Assembly (NCBI RefSeq): GCF_035046485.1
Contig: NC_085137.1
Location: 318,166,739 to 318,230,738, forward strand
Origin: Aedes albopictus
Lineage: Eukaryota > Arthropoda > Insecta > Diptera > Culicidae
DNA: 64,000 bases
Direction of reading: 5' to 3'
The position numbers and the translations under genes are program-made. Positions 23,201 through 35,010 of this stretch are shown one piece after another. How positions within the stretch are numbered: the stretch's first letter is position 1; each line of letters opens with the position of its first letter. A model generated the notes under the pieces. That model had not been told where the DNA came from, made no database searches, and saw only the letters and a program-made list of their open reading frames with translations.

Positions 23201-25047
23201 CAAGGAGGCGTGCTATCACCTTTATTGTGGTCCTTGGTAGTTGATGATCTTCTCAAACAATTGGAAGCACAGGGCTTTGAAATAATTGGCTTCGCTGATG
23301 TTATAGTCATAGTAGTCCGTGGTAAATATGACCATATTATCAGTAACAGAATGCAAACTGCCTTAAATCTGGTCTCTTCATGGTGCGATAAGGAAGGCTT
23401 AAATGTCAATCCTTCTAAAACCACGGTCGTACCGTTTACACGAAAGAGACAAATTTCAATAACTAACCTAAAATTGAAAGGAACTCTTGGAACTTTCAAG
23501 CACAGTCAAGTATCTCGGAATACATCTTGACAGTAAGCTAAATTGGAATTTGCATCTTGAGCAAGTGATTGGAAAAGCCACAAATGCTCTATGGATCAAC
23601 AAAAAAACTTTTGGTAAAAAATGGGGACTGAAGCCGAAAATGATCTATTGGATTTACACGGCAATTGTGAGACCCAGAGTTACATATGCGTCACTAATAT
23701 GGTGGCCTAAAACAAATGAAAAGCTAGCTCAGAAGAAGCTTGAAAAACTTCAAAGACTTGCTAGTCTTTCAATTACTGGTGCAATGCGAAGTACGCCGAC
23801 TAAAGCGCTAGACACTTTACTCTTCTTACTTCCATTGCATCAATTTGTTCAATTAGAAGCTACAAAGAGTGCTTTGAAGGTTAAAAGAACTACAAACCTC
23901 TTTGAAGGTGACCTGAGAGGCCATCTAAGTATTCTAAAATCAATTAGTATCAACTCGTTAATCACAAGTAGTAGTGATTCGATGAGCAGAAGGTACAATT
24001 TTGAACGCACTTTTGAAGTGATTAATCCTGGGCGATATCTGTGGACAAATGGGGGCCCAGAACTACACCCAGGATCAATCGTATTTTACACCGACGGTTC
24101 GAAACTGAACGACCAAGTTGGTGCAGGAGTAACTGGCCCCGGGATTAACGTATCAATGCCCATGGGCAAATGGCCAACTGTTTTTCAAGCTGAAATTCAG
24201 GCAATTTTAGAATGTTGTAATATTTGTTTACGCAGAAATTACAGATATTCAAAAATATGCATTATGTCTGATAGTCAAGCAGCTCTAAATGCTTTGAAAT
24301 CAGCAACATGCTCTTCCAAACTTGTTTGGGAGTGTATCCTATCACTCCAACAATTAGCTTGCCGTAATCAGGTGAAGCTGTTTTGGGTTCCAGGACACTG
24401 TGGAATTGATGGAAACGAACAAGCTGATATGTTAGCAAGACTTGGTTCGTCACACCAATTCATAGGACCAGAACCGTTTTGTGGTGTGTCTGGGTGTTCT
24501 CTCAGAATGGAGTTTAAAACATGGGAACATGAAAAAATAATATCCAACTGGGAAAATACCACTTTTGCGAGGCAGTCAAAACGTTTCATAAAGCCAAACT
24601 TTTCAAACACTCGCAAAATCTTAGAGCTGTCAAAAAGAGATCTAAGTACTTTTACTGGCCTGCTAACAGGCCATTGTCCGAGCCGTTATCATATGAAGCT
24701 AATCGGAAGGCTTCAGAATGATGTATGTCGTTTTTGCGACATTGATACAGAAGACTCGGAACATTTGTTATGCCGTTGTCCGGCAATTGCTGTTAAAAGA
24801 ATTAGGTTCTTCGACAAGGGGCTGATAGAACCCCTTGATGTCTGAAGAACAAATCCCAATACGGTTGTACAGTTTATCCGAGCTGTGTCACCATGTTGGG
24901 ATCAAACGCACAGTCAAGGTTTGATTATTGCTAACAGTAGTAATACGTCAACTTGATATAGCTAAAACAAACTGGGGCATATGTCACAATAGATCTAATA
25001 ACTGGTCGTAGTGACTTAGATACCCAACAAGGAATAAAAAAAAAAAA
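20214..25047 (+). mobile_element. LOA-clade LINE (Lian-like), almost full length
   Basis: A unit of about 4.8 kb: leader of about 1 kb (20214-21220), one long reading frame (21221-24845), short 3' UTR and a 12-A tail (25036-25047). GTTAAGGTT before it (20205-20213) and after it (25048-25056) forms the target duplication. The single frame with APE, RT and RNase H is the organisation described for Lian of Ae. aegypti in the LOA clade. No separate first ORF is visible. Few lesions, so it is a fairly young copy. Confidence 0.8.
21221..24845 (+). pseudogene. LINE polyprotein: APE endonuclease, reverse transcriptase, RNase H, CCHC motif
   Basis: About 1,207 codons. Endonuclease motifs: FIQVNLHH, LIQEPW, GCDANAHH and SLSDHKH. 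RT: FRPISLSSVMLKIMEKL, motif A FLDIEGAFD, motif B GCPQGGVLSPLLW, motif C FADV (Val codon 23300-23302 where family members have Asp). RNase H follows with FYTDGS, AEIQAIL, MSDSQAAL and VPGHCGIDGNEQAD, all acidic residues present. Near the end, CRFC...HLLCRC is a zinc-knuckle-like motif. Lesions: in-frame TGA at 21614-21616; one-base frameshift near 23485; D-to-V in the RT active site. The start ATG at 21221 precedes KSKKIKFIQVN, typical of the endonuclease N-terminus. Confidence 0.85.
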
Positions 25048-25712
25048 GTTAAGGTTGCCAAATTTCTGCTCGCCCTGTGTGACATTGATTTTTCTCTTAT
25101 CGAAGGTCACATCGAGAAAACCTTGAGTCTGACATTTGAATAAAAAGGTAGCAGACCGCGACCGTGAAAAAGGTATGAATAGACTCGCGTGTTCTAGACG
25201 TTAAGTGTTCTGCATAAAACCGACACGAACCTCTAGTCTAGCTAAACTGCTCTGCTAAACTAAATCAATGCCCATAATTCTCATGAATAGTCAAAGTCAT
25301 TGCATAATAATCGCAATTTGTCGGGCTTTTTCAAAGCGTTGTGGACCGACTGACCGTCGCTGGCATGTGGTGTAGAACGGCAGTTGAACTAAAAAGCTTC
25401 CGATAACCGGATTGTAATTGCGACAATATTATAGCGCTACCGAATAGGTGCTTTGCTATGTAAATCAGTGGCGGGTTATACGCGATCTTACTTTGATGTA
25501 CCTAGGCAATTTTGGAATTAGACTGATTTATGTATGCCACTTTTACATCAGGCTTGGGTCCCTAAATGGAACGTACCTGTTTGTTGTTGCTTTTTTCACC
25601 TCTGTGAGTGAGTAGGGAAAAACGGGGTAAGACGGTGACCCTAGATAGAAATTTATAATTTAAATTGAAAATGAATTAGTTTTAAGGACAGACTTGTTTG
25701 AATCCCAATATG

Positions 25713-26655
25713 ACAGCCTATTTATTGCACCCATAAGCAAATAGAAACGCTCCATAGAAAATCCAAAAGCGCTCCATAAAGAATGAACATATGTTCCATG
25801 AAAATGTGCAATGTTACCCATAAACAATTGAAAACGTTCCATACTTCATAAAAAATGTACCGGTAAAACATAACATTTTCTCATTAAATGTGAAATTTTG
25901 CACCAATGAATAATACTGAAATGCTCCATAATAAAATACAAATGCTCCATAGAAAAATGCAAATGCTCCATAAAAAATTAAAATTGTACCCATAGAAAAT
26001 TGAATATTGCTCCATAGAAAAATCAAGGTGCATGCACCATAAAAAATTGAAATTGCACCTTAGAAAATAGACAAATGCTCCATAAGAATTATCAAACTGC
26101 ACCATAGAAAATATGAATTGCTCCATGAAACATTGAAAATCCTCTATAGATAGCATATTCTCATAATTTAATTCGACAGGGCTGAATTGCTTTACATTGC
26201 ATTGCTTTAGTGGTGCATATGTTTAAAGTTATGGAGAATTTTCAATTTTTTATGGAACAAATTGTATTTTATGTGGTGCAGTTTGATAATATTTATGGAG
26301 CATTTGTCTATTTTCTATGGTGCAATTTCAATTTTTAATGGTGCAATTTAATTTTTATATGGAGCAAAATTCAATTTTCTATGGGTACAATTTTAATTTT
26401 TTATGGAGCATTTGTATTTTTCTATGGAGCATTTGTATTTTATCATGGAGCATTTCAGTATTATTTATTGGTGCAAAATTTCACTTTTAATGAGAAAATT
26501 ATATGTTTTACCGGTACATTTTTTATAAAGTATGGAACGTTTTCAATTATTTATGGGTAACATTGCACATTTTCATGGAACATATGTTCATTCTTTATGG
26601 ATCGCTTTTTGATTTTATATGGAGCATTTGCAATTTGTTATGGTTGCAATAACCT
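25713..26655. mobile_element. Long hairpin built of ATGGAGCATTTG subrepeats
   Basis: Arms of about 430 bp (25713-26150 and about 26222-26655) are reverse complements with few differences around a short loop near 26150-26220. Each arm is a string of degenerate units such as ATGGAGCATTTGTATTTT. Landmarks pair exactly, for example TACCGGTAAAACATA with its complement. The left flank has CCAATATGACAGCC; a similar CCAATATGGCCGCC lies just past the right end. No coding capacity. Read as a foldback element; transcription would give a long double-stranded RNA stem. Confidence 0.75.
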
Positions 26656-27197
26656 TTTGCCTTCCAATATGGCCGCCACAATGGCCGACTTTGGCACCTA
26701 CTCACGATTTCGAGGGCACAATCTCTTCGTAAACAAAGCACCAGCACCTGGGCTTTTTATTTTAAGCTAATTACAAGTGAGCAAGAACAGAATAATGAAA
26801 TACATTGTTGTTTGAAGCTTGCATCTTGAGATTTGTGCGTCTGAAGTTTCGATGCAATGTTGAAGCGGGATTTCAAGACGTTTGTCCTTAACATTGGATG
26901 CCTTTTTTAGAAGTGTTAGGCATGAAAGAAAAAAAATCCGATTTTTAATGTTGAAATTTTATTTACTTTGAGATATTTGATAATGTGACTGAATAGCATT
27001 ATAATAACGCCGTGTTCAAAGAGTTCTCATACAAAATACAAATTTAGAAAGTGAAATTTTCTTTCTATATGTATGAAATATTTTCAAAATAAATGCATGT
27101 GTCGAAAGGCCATATAATGTGGATTGAATTAAATAAAACATACGGTTTAGAATAACATCTTTTTTACTTCTTCTTATAAGCCTAGCAGTAAGTAGTA
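26656..27197. other. Unassigned DNA with a short dispersed motif
   Basis: 26663-26690 reads ATGGCCGCCACAATGGCCGA, nearly repeated at 7967-7988 beside another element. The rest is not assigned. Confidence 0.35.
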
Positions 27198-27345
27198 GAG
27201 CGGACCTGGTGTGATGGTTACACCACGTGACTATCATGCCGAGGATCTGGGATTAAACTCCCCTCCCGATAAACTCTCTAAAATGGGAGTTCTTCCTTCG
27301 GAAGGGAAGTAAAGCGTGGGTCCCAAGATAAACTAGCCTATTCTT
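27198..27345 (+). mobile_element. tRNA-derived SINE, family 2, copy B
   Basis: Plus-strand copy: GGACCTGGTGTGATGGTTAC (A box) and GGGATTAAACTCCCC (decayed B box), then GGGAGTTCTTCCTTCGGAAG and GCGTGGGTCCCAAGAT. The 3' end is not followed by a clear A-tail and no clean target duplication was found. Confidence 0.7.
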
Positions 27346-27778
27346 GATATATGGACAAAAATATAAAGACCGTTATAACTATTTTATTTTTGAAATTAGC
27401 GGGATGCCATGCTCGACAAAGTTTGAATGTTTTATCGTTATCTATAACTTTGTATAACATGAAAAAAATGTAGAATCAATTCTTAGAAAGTTATTGATAA
27501 AAAACCTTTTTCACGGGGCCGATGATCAAACACGTAACGTATCTTGAAAAGTAACGGAGTTACATACTTGGCGGCTTCGGCAAAGTTTCTCCAAACAATA
27601 TTTTCTACAACTTTTGTGAAAACAACAACCTTGTATCTTGAAAAAAAAATCTATTTCTCTTTTAAGAGGATTGATCGTTTTTCACAATACATAGTTCAAA
27701 AGAAGCTCCTTATTATAGAGAAAAGTTTTCTCGAAGACATCGTGACGCTAAACGTCATAGTTAAAAAGTTATTAATTG
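27346..27778. other. Unassigned repetitive-looking DNA
   Basis: AT-rich, an open stretch of 82 codons without recognisable domain (27544-27792). Probably repeat-derived, but no ends were fixed. Confidence 0.3.
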
Positions 27779-27860
27779 GACGCAATAATTGAAGTACTAG
27801 ATTAAAAGTTGAAATTTTGCATGGTGAGCTGAAGAGCTGGATTTTTTATGGTGAGATGAT
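27779..27860. repeat. Relic end of MITE family A with shared flank
   Basis: CGCAATAATTGAAGTACTAG here and CGCAATTAGTGAAGTACTAG at 28441 are direct repeats, followed in both by the family A end (GTGAGCTG...TGGTGAGATGATCAAT). Only one end of the MITE remains. Confidence 0.55.
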
Positions 27861-28467
27861 CAATAGGACCACGTAGACAAATTTCGTTCGTTTGAAACAA
27901 AAATATTCATGTTTATTCGGTAAACTGATAAAATATTTAAAACTAAAATATTAAAACTCAATTACATATTTATTTCTACAATACCAATTGAAGAGCCCCC
28001 CGTTCCGCCGTCGAGAACATAAACAAAATTCTCAAGTTCCAGCTGCAGCACCAAACAAGATTTCCTCTTGCAAAAAAGTCAAGTTTCATCAAAAGTTTCC
28101 ATGAAATCCTATTGATTTCGGGAGTGTATGTTATCTACATGATGTTGACATTGAAAGTGCCGCGCGGGAAGTGGGTTTTCCTAGAGAAGGAATTGATTTT
28201 GTAAATGCAATTGGAAAACAAATATTTCCGACCTGCCACAAAAAAACATTTTTTTTACATTTGTTTCTAACATAACCTGCTAGAAGATGCATGTTTGTTT
28301 CAAAAATGAATTGAATTTGCTTCAAATGTGACGTTCGATTTGCTCCAAACAGTTTTATTTTTGTTGTCAGAACAAATTGACAATTTATTTAAGTTTACCT
28401 CAAATATTTTTGATTTTACCATGCTTTTTTCTGCGTGACGCAATTAGTGAAGTACTAGATTGAAAGT

Positions 28468-28765
28468 AGTGAGCTGGATTTTTGGTGAGATGATCAATTC
28501 CATATTTCTGCAATGAAATGATGCTAACAGCGTAGTTTATATGATTTCTTGCCTAATTTGATGCTGTTTTAGCAAAAAATTGAGTAGCTTTGTTTTTGAA
28601 GTTGTAAGAAACGAATAATACAACAACACAGTTGCCCAAAATTTTGCTCAAAAAGCATCGAATTCCAAGATGCTCCAAGAAACCAAAATACCCACGCTGT
28701 TCGCACCATTCGATTGTAGAAATGCAGAATTGATAATCTCATCATACAAAAGTCCAGCTCACTAC
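28468..28765. mobile_element. Foldback MITE, family A, complete copy
   Basis: Ends GTAGTGAGCTGGATTTTTGG and its complement CCAGCTCACTAC. Taking GTGAGCTGG as the terminus, TA lies on both sides. The arms pair over most of the length, with GATTTCTTGCCTAATTTGAT matching the copy at 1-249. Non-coding. Confidence 0.75.
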
Positions 28766-29284
28766 AGTCAGTTTTTTTTTACGCGGGGGATACGTACCGC
28801 GGGCTGCAAAACGGTGAGTCGATAAGGAGAGCGTCCAATATAGTTCTGATCCTCACAAGTTCCTACCTCATGACAAAGACCGCCAGCTAAGAGTTGTGTG
28901 CTTAGCTGGTAGTGCAGCCTGGGCACTGTTGTACTTCTGACTTCAGCTAGATTGAGGAGGTAAGACCCGAGCGTCTGTTCACCAAGGAGGTGCGGCTCAA
29001 ACAGCGTCTTTTCTGGCATCCAGCGGCTGAGTAAGAAACGCTGCACCACGCCCAGCTAGATCCAAGGTGGTAGCCCCATCAGCGTGGTCGTCCTAGTTTG
29101 GTTGGGACGTTAAACAGAACTGGCACGATGGCCCTCCGGCGAGACAGGAGTGTTGGCGTAGGCCCAACAAGCCACCCGTAAAAATCCCAGTGCGAATAAC
29201 ATAGGAGAAAATACAACTCGATACAATCGGCAAAGACCCACGCGACGAAATAAGGACTACGATTGGAAACTTGGAACATGGAAT

Positions 29285-30285
29285 TGCAAGTCATTAGGTT
29301 TCGCAGGATGTGACAGGATAATTTACGACGAACTACATCCCCGCAACTTTGACATCGTGGCGTTGTAGGACCTTTGGTGGACTGGACAGAAAGTGTGGAA
29401 AAGCGGGCATCGAGCGGCTACCTTCGACCAAAGCTGTGGCACCACCAATGAACTGGGAACAGGATTTATAGTGTTGGGCAAGATGCGACAACGTTTGATC
29501 GGGTGGCAGCCGATCAACGCAAGGATGTGCATGTTAAGAGTTAAGGGCCGTTTCTTCAACTACAGCATCATCAACGTCCACTGCCCACACGAAGGGAGAC
29601 CTGATGACGAGAAAGAAGCGTTCTACGCGCAGTTATAGCAAACATACGATGGTTGCTCGCCGCGTAACGTGAAAATCGTTGTCGGCGAAATGAACACATA
29701 GGTAGGAAGGGAGGAAATGTACAGACCGGTAATCGGGCGAAACTTCCTGCATGGCGTATCGAATGATAACGGCCAGTGATGCATAACTTTACAGCCTCCC
29801 GTGGTATGGTAGTCCAAAGCACCTTCTTCCCCCGCAAAGATATCCACGAAGCCGCCTGGATATCACCCGACCATCAAATAGAAAACCAAATCGACCACAT
29901 TCTAATCGACGGTAAATTCTTCTCGGATATAACCAATGCCCGCACATACCGCAGTGCGAATATAGATTCGGATCACTACTTAGTCGCTGTATGCATGCGC
30001 TCAAAACTTTCGACAGTTATCACCACGCATCGAAGTCGAACGCCGCGGCTCAACAACTACGCGCAGCAGTTGGCAGTGGCCCTACCAACGGAAGAGCAGC
30101 TTGGCGCAGCTACACTTGAAGATGGCTGGAGGGACATCCGATCCGCCATAGGTAGTACCTCGGCTACATCACTAGGCTTCGCGACTCCGAATCACAGAAA
30201 CGACTGGTACGACAGCGAATGTGAGCAGTTGAAAAACGAGAAGAATGCGGCATGGGCGAGAATGCTGCAACACCGCAGCGAATGA
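29285..30285 (+). pseudogene. Endonuclease region of RTE copy 2
   Basis: Begins near TWNCKSLGF, the usual N-terminal endonuclease motif. Motifs WWTGQKVW, GFIVLG, INVHCPHEGR, VVGEMNT, IDHILID and SDHYLVAV follow. In-frame stops: TAG before DLWW, TAG in AQL-QTY, TAG in NT-VGRE, and the TGA after NDNGQ also present in copy 1. A one-base loss after that TGA shifts the frame to the 29776-30285 piece. The sequence between GFIVLG and RFFNYS is kept here and missing in copy 1. Confidence 0.8.
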
Positions 30286-32102
30286 GGCACGTTACAAACA
30301 GGCGCGGAACAGGCAGAACTCAGTCTTCCGGATGGAAGAGCTGTACCGCGCTAAGGACACACGAAAGTTCTACGAGAAGCTGAACCGCTCGCGCAGAGGC
30401 TTTGTGCCACAAGCCGACATGTGCCGAGATAATCACGAGAATATTCTCACGAGCGAGCGTGAGGTGGTCGACAGGTGGCGGCAGCATTACGATGAGCACC
30501 TCAACGGCGAAGTTGCAAGTACCGAAGGTGGCGTGGTAACAGATCTAGGAGTATGTGCACAGGACGAAGGACTTTCGGCCCCTGACCTCCGAGAGATTGA
30601 GGAGGAGGTTAGCCGGTTGAAAAACAACAAAGCCGCTGGAGCAGATCAACTACCAAGCGAGCTTCTAAAATACGGTGGAGAAGCACTGCACTGGTGAGAG
30701 CACTACACTGGGTCATTACCAAGATTTGGGAGGATGAAGTATTACCGGAGGAATGGATGGAAGGTATCGTGTGTCCCATCTACAAAAAGGGCGACAAGTT
30801 GGATTTCGGGAACTACCGCGCGATCACACTACTGAGCGCTGCCTACAAGATACTCTCTCAAATTTTATGCCGCCGTCTATCACCGATTGCAAGAGAGTTC
30901 GTGGGGCAATATCAGGCTGGATTTATGGGCGAACGCGCAACAACGGACCAGATGTTCGTTATCCGCCAGGTGTTGCAGAAATGCCGCGAGTACAATGTGC
31001 CCACGCATCACTTGTTCATCGATTTCAAATCGGCGTATGATACAATCGATCGAGAACAGCTATGGCAGATTATGCACAAATACGGATTCCCGGATAAACT
31101 GATACGGTTGATCAAGGCGACGATGGGTCGAGTGATGTGCGTAGTTCGAGTATCAGGGACACTCTCGAGTCCCTTCGAATCTCGCAGAGGGTTACGGCAC
31201 GGTGATGGTCTTGCTTTAGAGGGTGTAATTATAGGAGAGCGGGGATAAACACGAGTGGAACGATTTTCACGAAGTCCGTTCAGCTGCTTGGTTTCGCTGA
31301 TGATATTGATATTATAGTTCGCAAATTTGAGACGATGACGGAAACGTACATCCGACTAAAGAATGACGCCAGGCGAATCGGACTAGTCATTAATGTGCCG
31401 AAGACAAAGAACATGATGGCAAAGGTCTCCAGGGAGGAATCAACGCGCCCGCCACCCCGAATTTATATCGATGGTGATGAAATCGAGGCGGTTGAAGAAT
31501 TTGTGTACTTGGGCTCACTGGTGACCGCCGACAACGACACCAGCAGAGAAATTCAGAGGCGCATTGTGGCAGGAAATCGTGCTTACTTTGGACTCCGCAG
31601 AACTCTACGATCGAATAAAGTTCGCCGTAACACGAAGTGAACCATCTATAAAACGCTGATTAGACCGGTCGTCCTCTATGGGCACGAAACATGGACCCTA
31701 CGTGCAGAGGACCAACGCGCCCTTGGAGTTTTCGAACGGAAGGTGTTGCGTACCATCTACGGCGGAGTGCAGATGGAAGACGGGACTTGGAGAAGGCGAA
31801 TGAACCACGAGCTGCATCAGCTGCTGAGAAAACCTACCATCGTCCATACCGCGAAAATCGGGAGGCTACGGTGGGCGGGTCACGTCATCAGGATGTCGGA
31901 TAGCAACCCGACTAAAATGGTTCTCGAGAGCCATCCGACCGGTACAAGAAGACGAGGAGCGCAGCGAGCTAGGTGGGTCGACCAAGTGGAGGACGATCTG
32001 CGGACCCTACGCAGAGTGCGGAATTGGAGACAAACAGCAATGGACCGAGTGGAATGGAGACGGCTACTATGTACAGCAGAGGCCACCCCGGCCTTAGCCT
32101 GA
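30245..32102 (+). pseudogene. Reverse transcriptase region of RTE copy 2
   Basis: Three open pieces: linker (30245-30697), RT (30694-31248) and C-terminal part (31335-32102). Motif A, LFIDFKSAYD, is intact. Motif B reads RHGDGLALEG because about seven codons after DGL are lost. FADDIDIIV lies between the open pieces. The C-terminal signatures LYGHETWTLR and RLRWAGHVIRM are present, ending CTAEATPALA. The frame break between EALHW and VRALHWVITK is identical to copy 1. A stop after RRNTK divides the end. Confidence 0.8.
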
Positions 32103-32988
32103 TCGGTAAGGTAAGTCGGTATTTGTATATTGTCAAGATTACAAAAGTGATTTTCAAGCCAGTGCACATTGGGCAAAATCAAGCCCAAAGGTGGAAAAAA
32201 TTAATAACTTTCTTAATACAAGACACTATGTGACCATCAATGGCTTATTCGAAAGCAAATTTTCTCAAGAATTGGTTGGTGGATGATTCATGTACGGGCA
32301 ACTTCTCTGAAGCGAGCTATGGTCCCCGTTTTACCCCAGTTCCCCCTAAAATTTGTGAATTTCTGTTATTTTTCGGCACTTGTTATGATTTTAATGATTA
32401 TTTCGCTGGGATACCATCGCCCCACTCCCATTGAGTAACACACAAAAAGCTATTAAAATGTTGGAATTTTAGGGTGTTGTGGGGTCAATCAGGCAATGAT
32501 ATATTTTCAAGGTAGAAATTCATTTTTTATTTTTATTTATGATTTTTTACGTGACAATAACAAAATAAATGATCGAATACACATGGTTTATTCCTAAAGA
32601 AACCATTTTTGGCGAGTTTGATCTCAAATTATTGGTTATATTTAAGTTTTCCCGCATACAAATATGAGTAGTTCCCATCCTTGTACCACCGATTCCAAAC
32701 ATTTCCAAACGATGAGCCATTGCTTATATACTCCAAAAATATCCTAAATGTTGTTTGCGCATAGGCCCATAGACGGGAGGTGACGGCAGCATATTGTTTT
32801 AGAGCTTAGTTTACCCAAACACCCCTATAAACTTTTTTTTATTGTTTTTAAATTAAAACAACTTTAACTTAAAATTTCTATGCATGATGTGAGTTGATAT
32901 TGATGAAGAGCTAACCAGTAATATCTCTGCATCCCATGTAATTTGGAAATTTAGGGTACAATGGGGTTAAATGAGAAAAAAAAAAACA

Positions 32989-33063
32989 TTCAAAAAGCTT
33001 GAATGACCATATAAGTTGACAGCTATTTGTCAACTTATATGGTCATTCAAGCTTTTTGAATGT
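32989..33063. repeat. Perfect-stem hairpin at the inner end of the left arm
   Basis: CATTCAAAAAGCTTGAATGA...GTTGACA and its exact complement surround a 6-nt loop. Only one strand of this hairpin is present at the inner end of the right arm (about 35060-35100), so the inner boundary of the left arm has been extended by a local inverted duplication. Confidence 0.6.
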
Positions 33064-34003
33064 TTTTTGACAGATAATTTCTATATGAATGATTCTTGTA
33101 CTTACGACATTGCTTCAGCGGGGTGTAAAGCCTGTTTCACCCCAATTTCCCTAAAAGTATAATCAAATTGTTCTATTGCAGTTAATAGTCTATTTCATGA
33201 GGCTAGTCAAAAGACAGAACTCCGCGCTCTGATGTTTACGTTTTCAATCATCATCCGATTAATGATGGTTAATGACTGCGCGCAAGCCAAGCGTAGTTTT
33301 TCAAACAGGCTAAAACAAAAATGAAATTTTTTTGTTCGAATTCTTTTAAGCTCTAAACGAGTCATTCGCAACGAAAAAAATACCTGATAAATTATTGAGT
33401 TTCGTATTGCTTCTTCGACTGCTTTTGAGCCTTTTTTGCACAAATTTCTAATATCTCCAATTTGTCGAACTAGTACCTTTTCAAAAATTACATGAGATTC
33501 CAGCAAAACAAACGTGCGGGGACTTCTGTCAGTTGACGCCGCTACTGCGATCAGCTGTTCTGAAACGTCTCGTAAAATAGCTTATATAATATATCATTCA
33601 TATTATTACATTCTGATTCCAATGAGTATACATGAAAGATGTTATAAATATGACGTTTGGGGGATAATGGGGCAAAATATGCTGCTGCTTATTTCTCGGA
33701 ATTTCGGTATTGAAGATGAAGGAATTTATAATCAATACGTAAAAGGGTATTTAAAATCCATATCGCACACTTCCATTATTCACCATTCCAAGCATTTCAT
33801 GATGAAGAATCGGAACGTGAATTTGAGAATATCCAAACTGCTGCTTGCCGATAGACTTTATGGGGGTTGTAGTAACACATTGTAGTAAAAAGCCTCCAAA
33901 ATACATGGTATATTTTTGTTAACGAAATAGCAACTTAAACATCAAATAGGTATTTATTTTGTTTTGCTATACACTTATAATATAAGTGGAATAAGGCCAA
34001 GTA

Positions 34004-34253
34004 CTCTACCCGTCATAAGTAAATACTCAAAAAATGTATTGCAACAATATTGTATCGCATTTATTTACCTTGATATCTCCAATACTTCACAAAGATGCTA
34101 TCTTCATCAATGTTATTCAGAAGCCCAAAAGCAACAACTTTTCTGAAAGCGGCATTTTTGTAGGTGTTCTGGTTTTGGAGATATCGAGGTGAGTTAGGGT
34201 GATTCAATATTATTGCAATACTTTTTGTGAGTCTCTACTTATGACGGATAGTG
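34004..34253. mobile_element. TA-flanked MITE family D, complete copy
   Basis: Ends CTCTACCCGTCATAAGTA and reversed CACTATCCGTCATAAGTA continue as inverted repeats for about 50 bp. TA on both sides (34002-34003, 34254-34255). A relative lies at 40295-40530. Confidence 0.75.
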
Positions 34254-34936
34254 TATGTCTTTTAGTAATAGATACTAGATTTCCTAAGCACATCTCTTTG
34301 CACATCTGATCATAATCGAAGTCACCTTCATCTGGCGTTGTGTTCATTGAAGCCGGAATCTTCCCGTTTGTGGCGGTAGTACAATTTCATCGTTTTTATA
34401 AAAACATACTGCCATTATATTTGTCGAATTTTGCTCTGGGGATGATTTCCTTGCCAGATGTTCTCGAACAAACTTATGTCGTATATGCAGTCTTTCGCCT
34501 GCTTGTTCGCTAACGAAGATCAGTGGTTAATATGGCCAATGCAAAAGAAAAGTTTAGTAATTAATCAAGTTCAATTGCACAAAAAACAAAACTCTTTAGG
34601 TTAGATATAAATTCCTCAAGATGTTGGTATTGACTTGATTTTTTGTATTCGGCTAGATACTTTGCTGTACGTACTGTGCAAAATCGGACACACTGTCCAA
34701 AAAGTCTTGCACCCTACATTACATACACTCAATTCTTTCTTTGCACGAGTTGTTTTTCGACATAACTCAATCAATTTTTAATCAATCCACATTAAAATTG
34801 ACGGTCAGTACTATCCGTATACGAAAAATCAAGTCAATATGTTGATACACACATGGAAATGCTGAGGAAATGCTGTCGTTTATTTGACATTATGTCAAGG
34901 GAATTTCAATAATGCCAAACCCCGTACCGACAAAAA

Positions 34937-35010
34937 ATCGAACCCAACACTCTCAGCATGGTTTTGCTGAATACTCGCGCGTTTAGCGCTTCGGCTATAT
35001 GTGTTCTACC
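34937..35010 (-). mobile_element. Fragment of SINE family 1
   Basis: Matches the tRNA-like head of the Feilai-like SINEs: ACTCTCAGCATGGTTTTGCTGAATACTC and CTTCGGCTATATG words on the minus strand. Body and tail missing. Confidence 0.5.

Larger units (their letters stand above)
28775..32115 (+). mobile_element. RTE-type LINE, copy 2 (JAM1-like)
   Basis: Same family as 315-3909, opposite strand, without its two insertions, so it shows their empty sites. A 5' region of about 500 bp precedes the endonuclease. The 3' end follows ATPALA with GATCGGTAAGGTAAG, a short repeated tail. Several stops and deletions make it inactive. It abuts MITE family A upstream and the long inverted-repeat element downstream. 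Confidence 0.85.

Noticed and set aside
32240..32434. 64-codon frame MAYSKANFLKNW conserved in two places
   Set aside because: The second copy (35660-35854) is just the opposite arm of the same inverted repeat, so conservation follows from arm identity.
33514..33885. 123-codon open frame in the centre of the long-armed element, possible transposase
   Set aside because: No DDE/D-type motif, zinc finger or recognisable similarity; composition like surrounding non-coding DNA.
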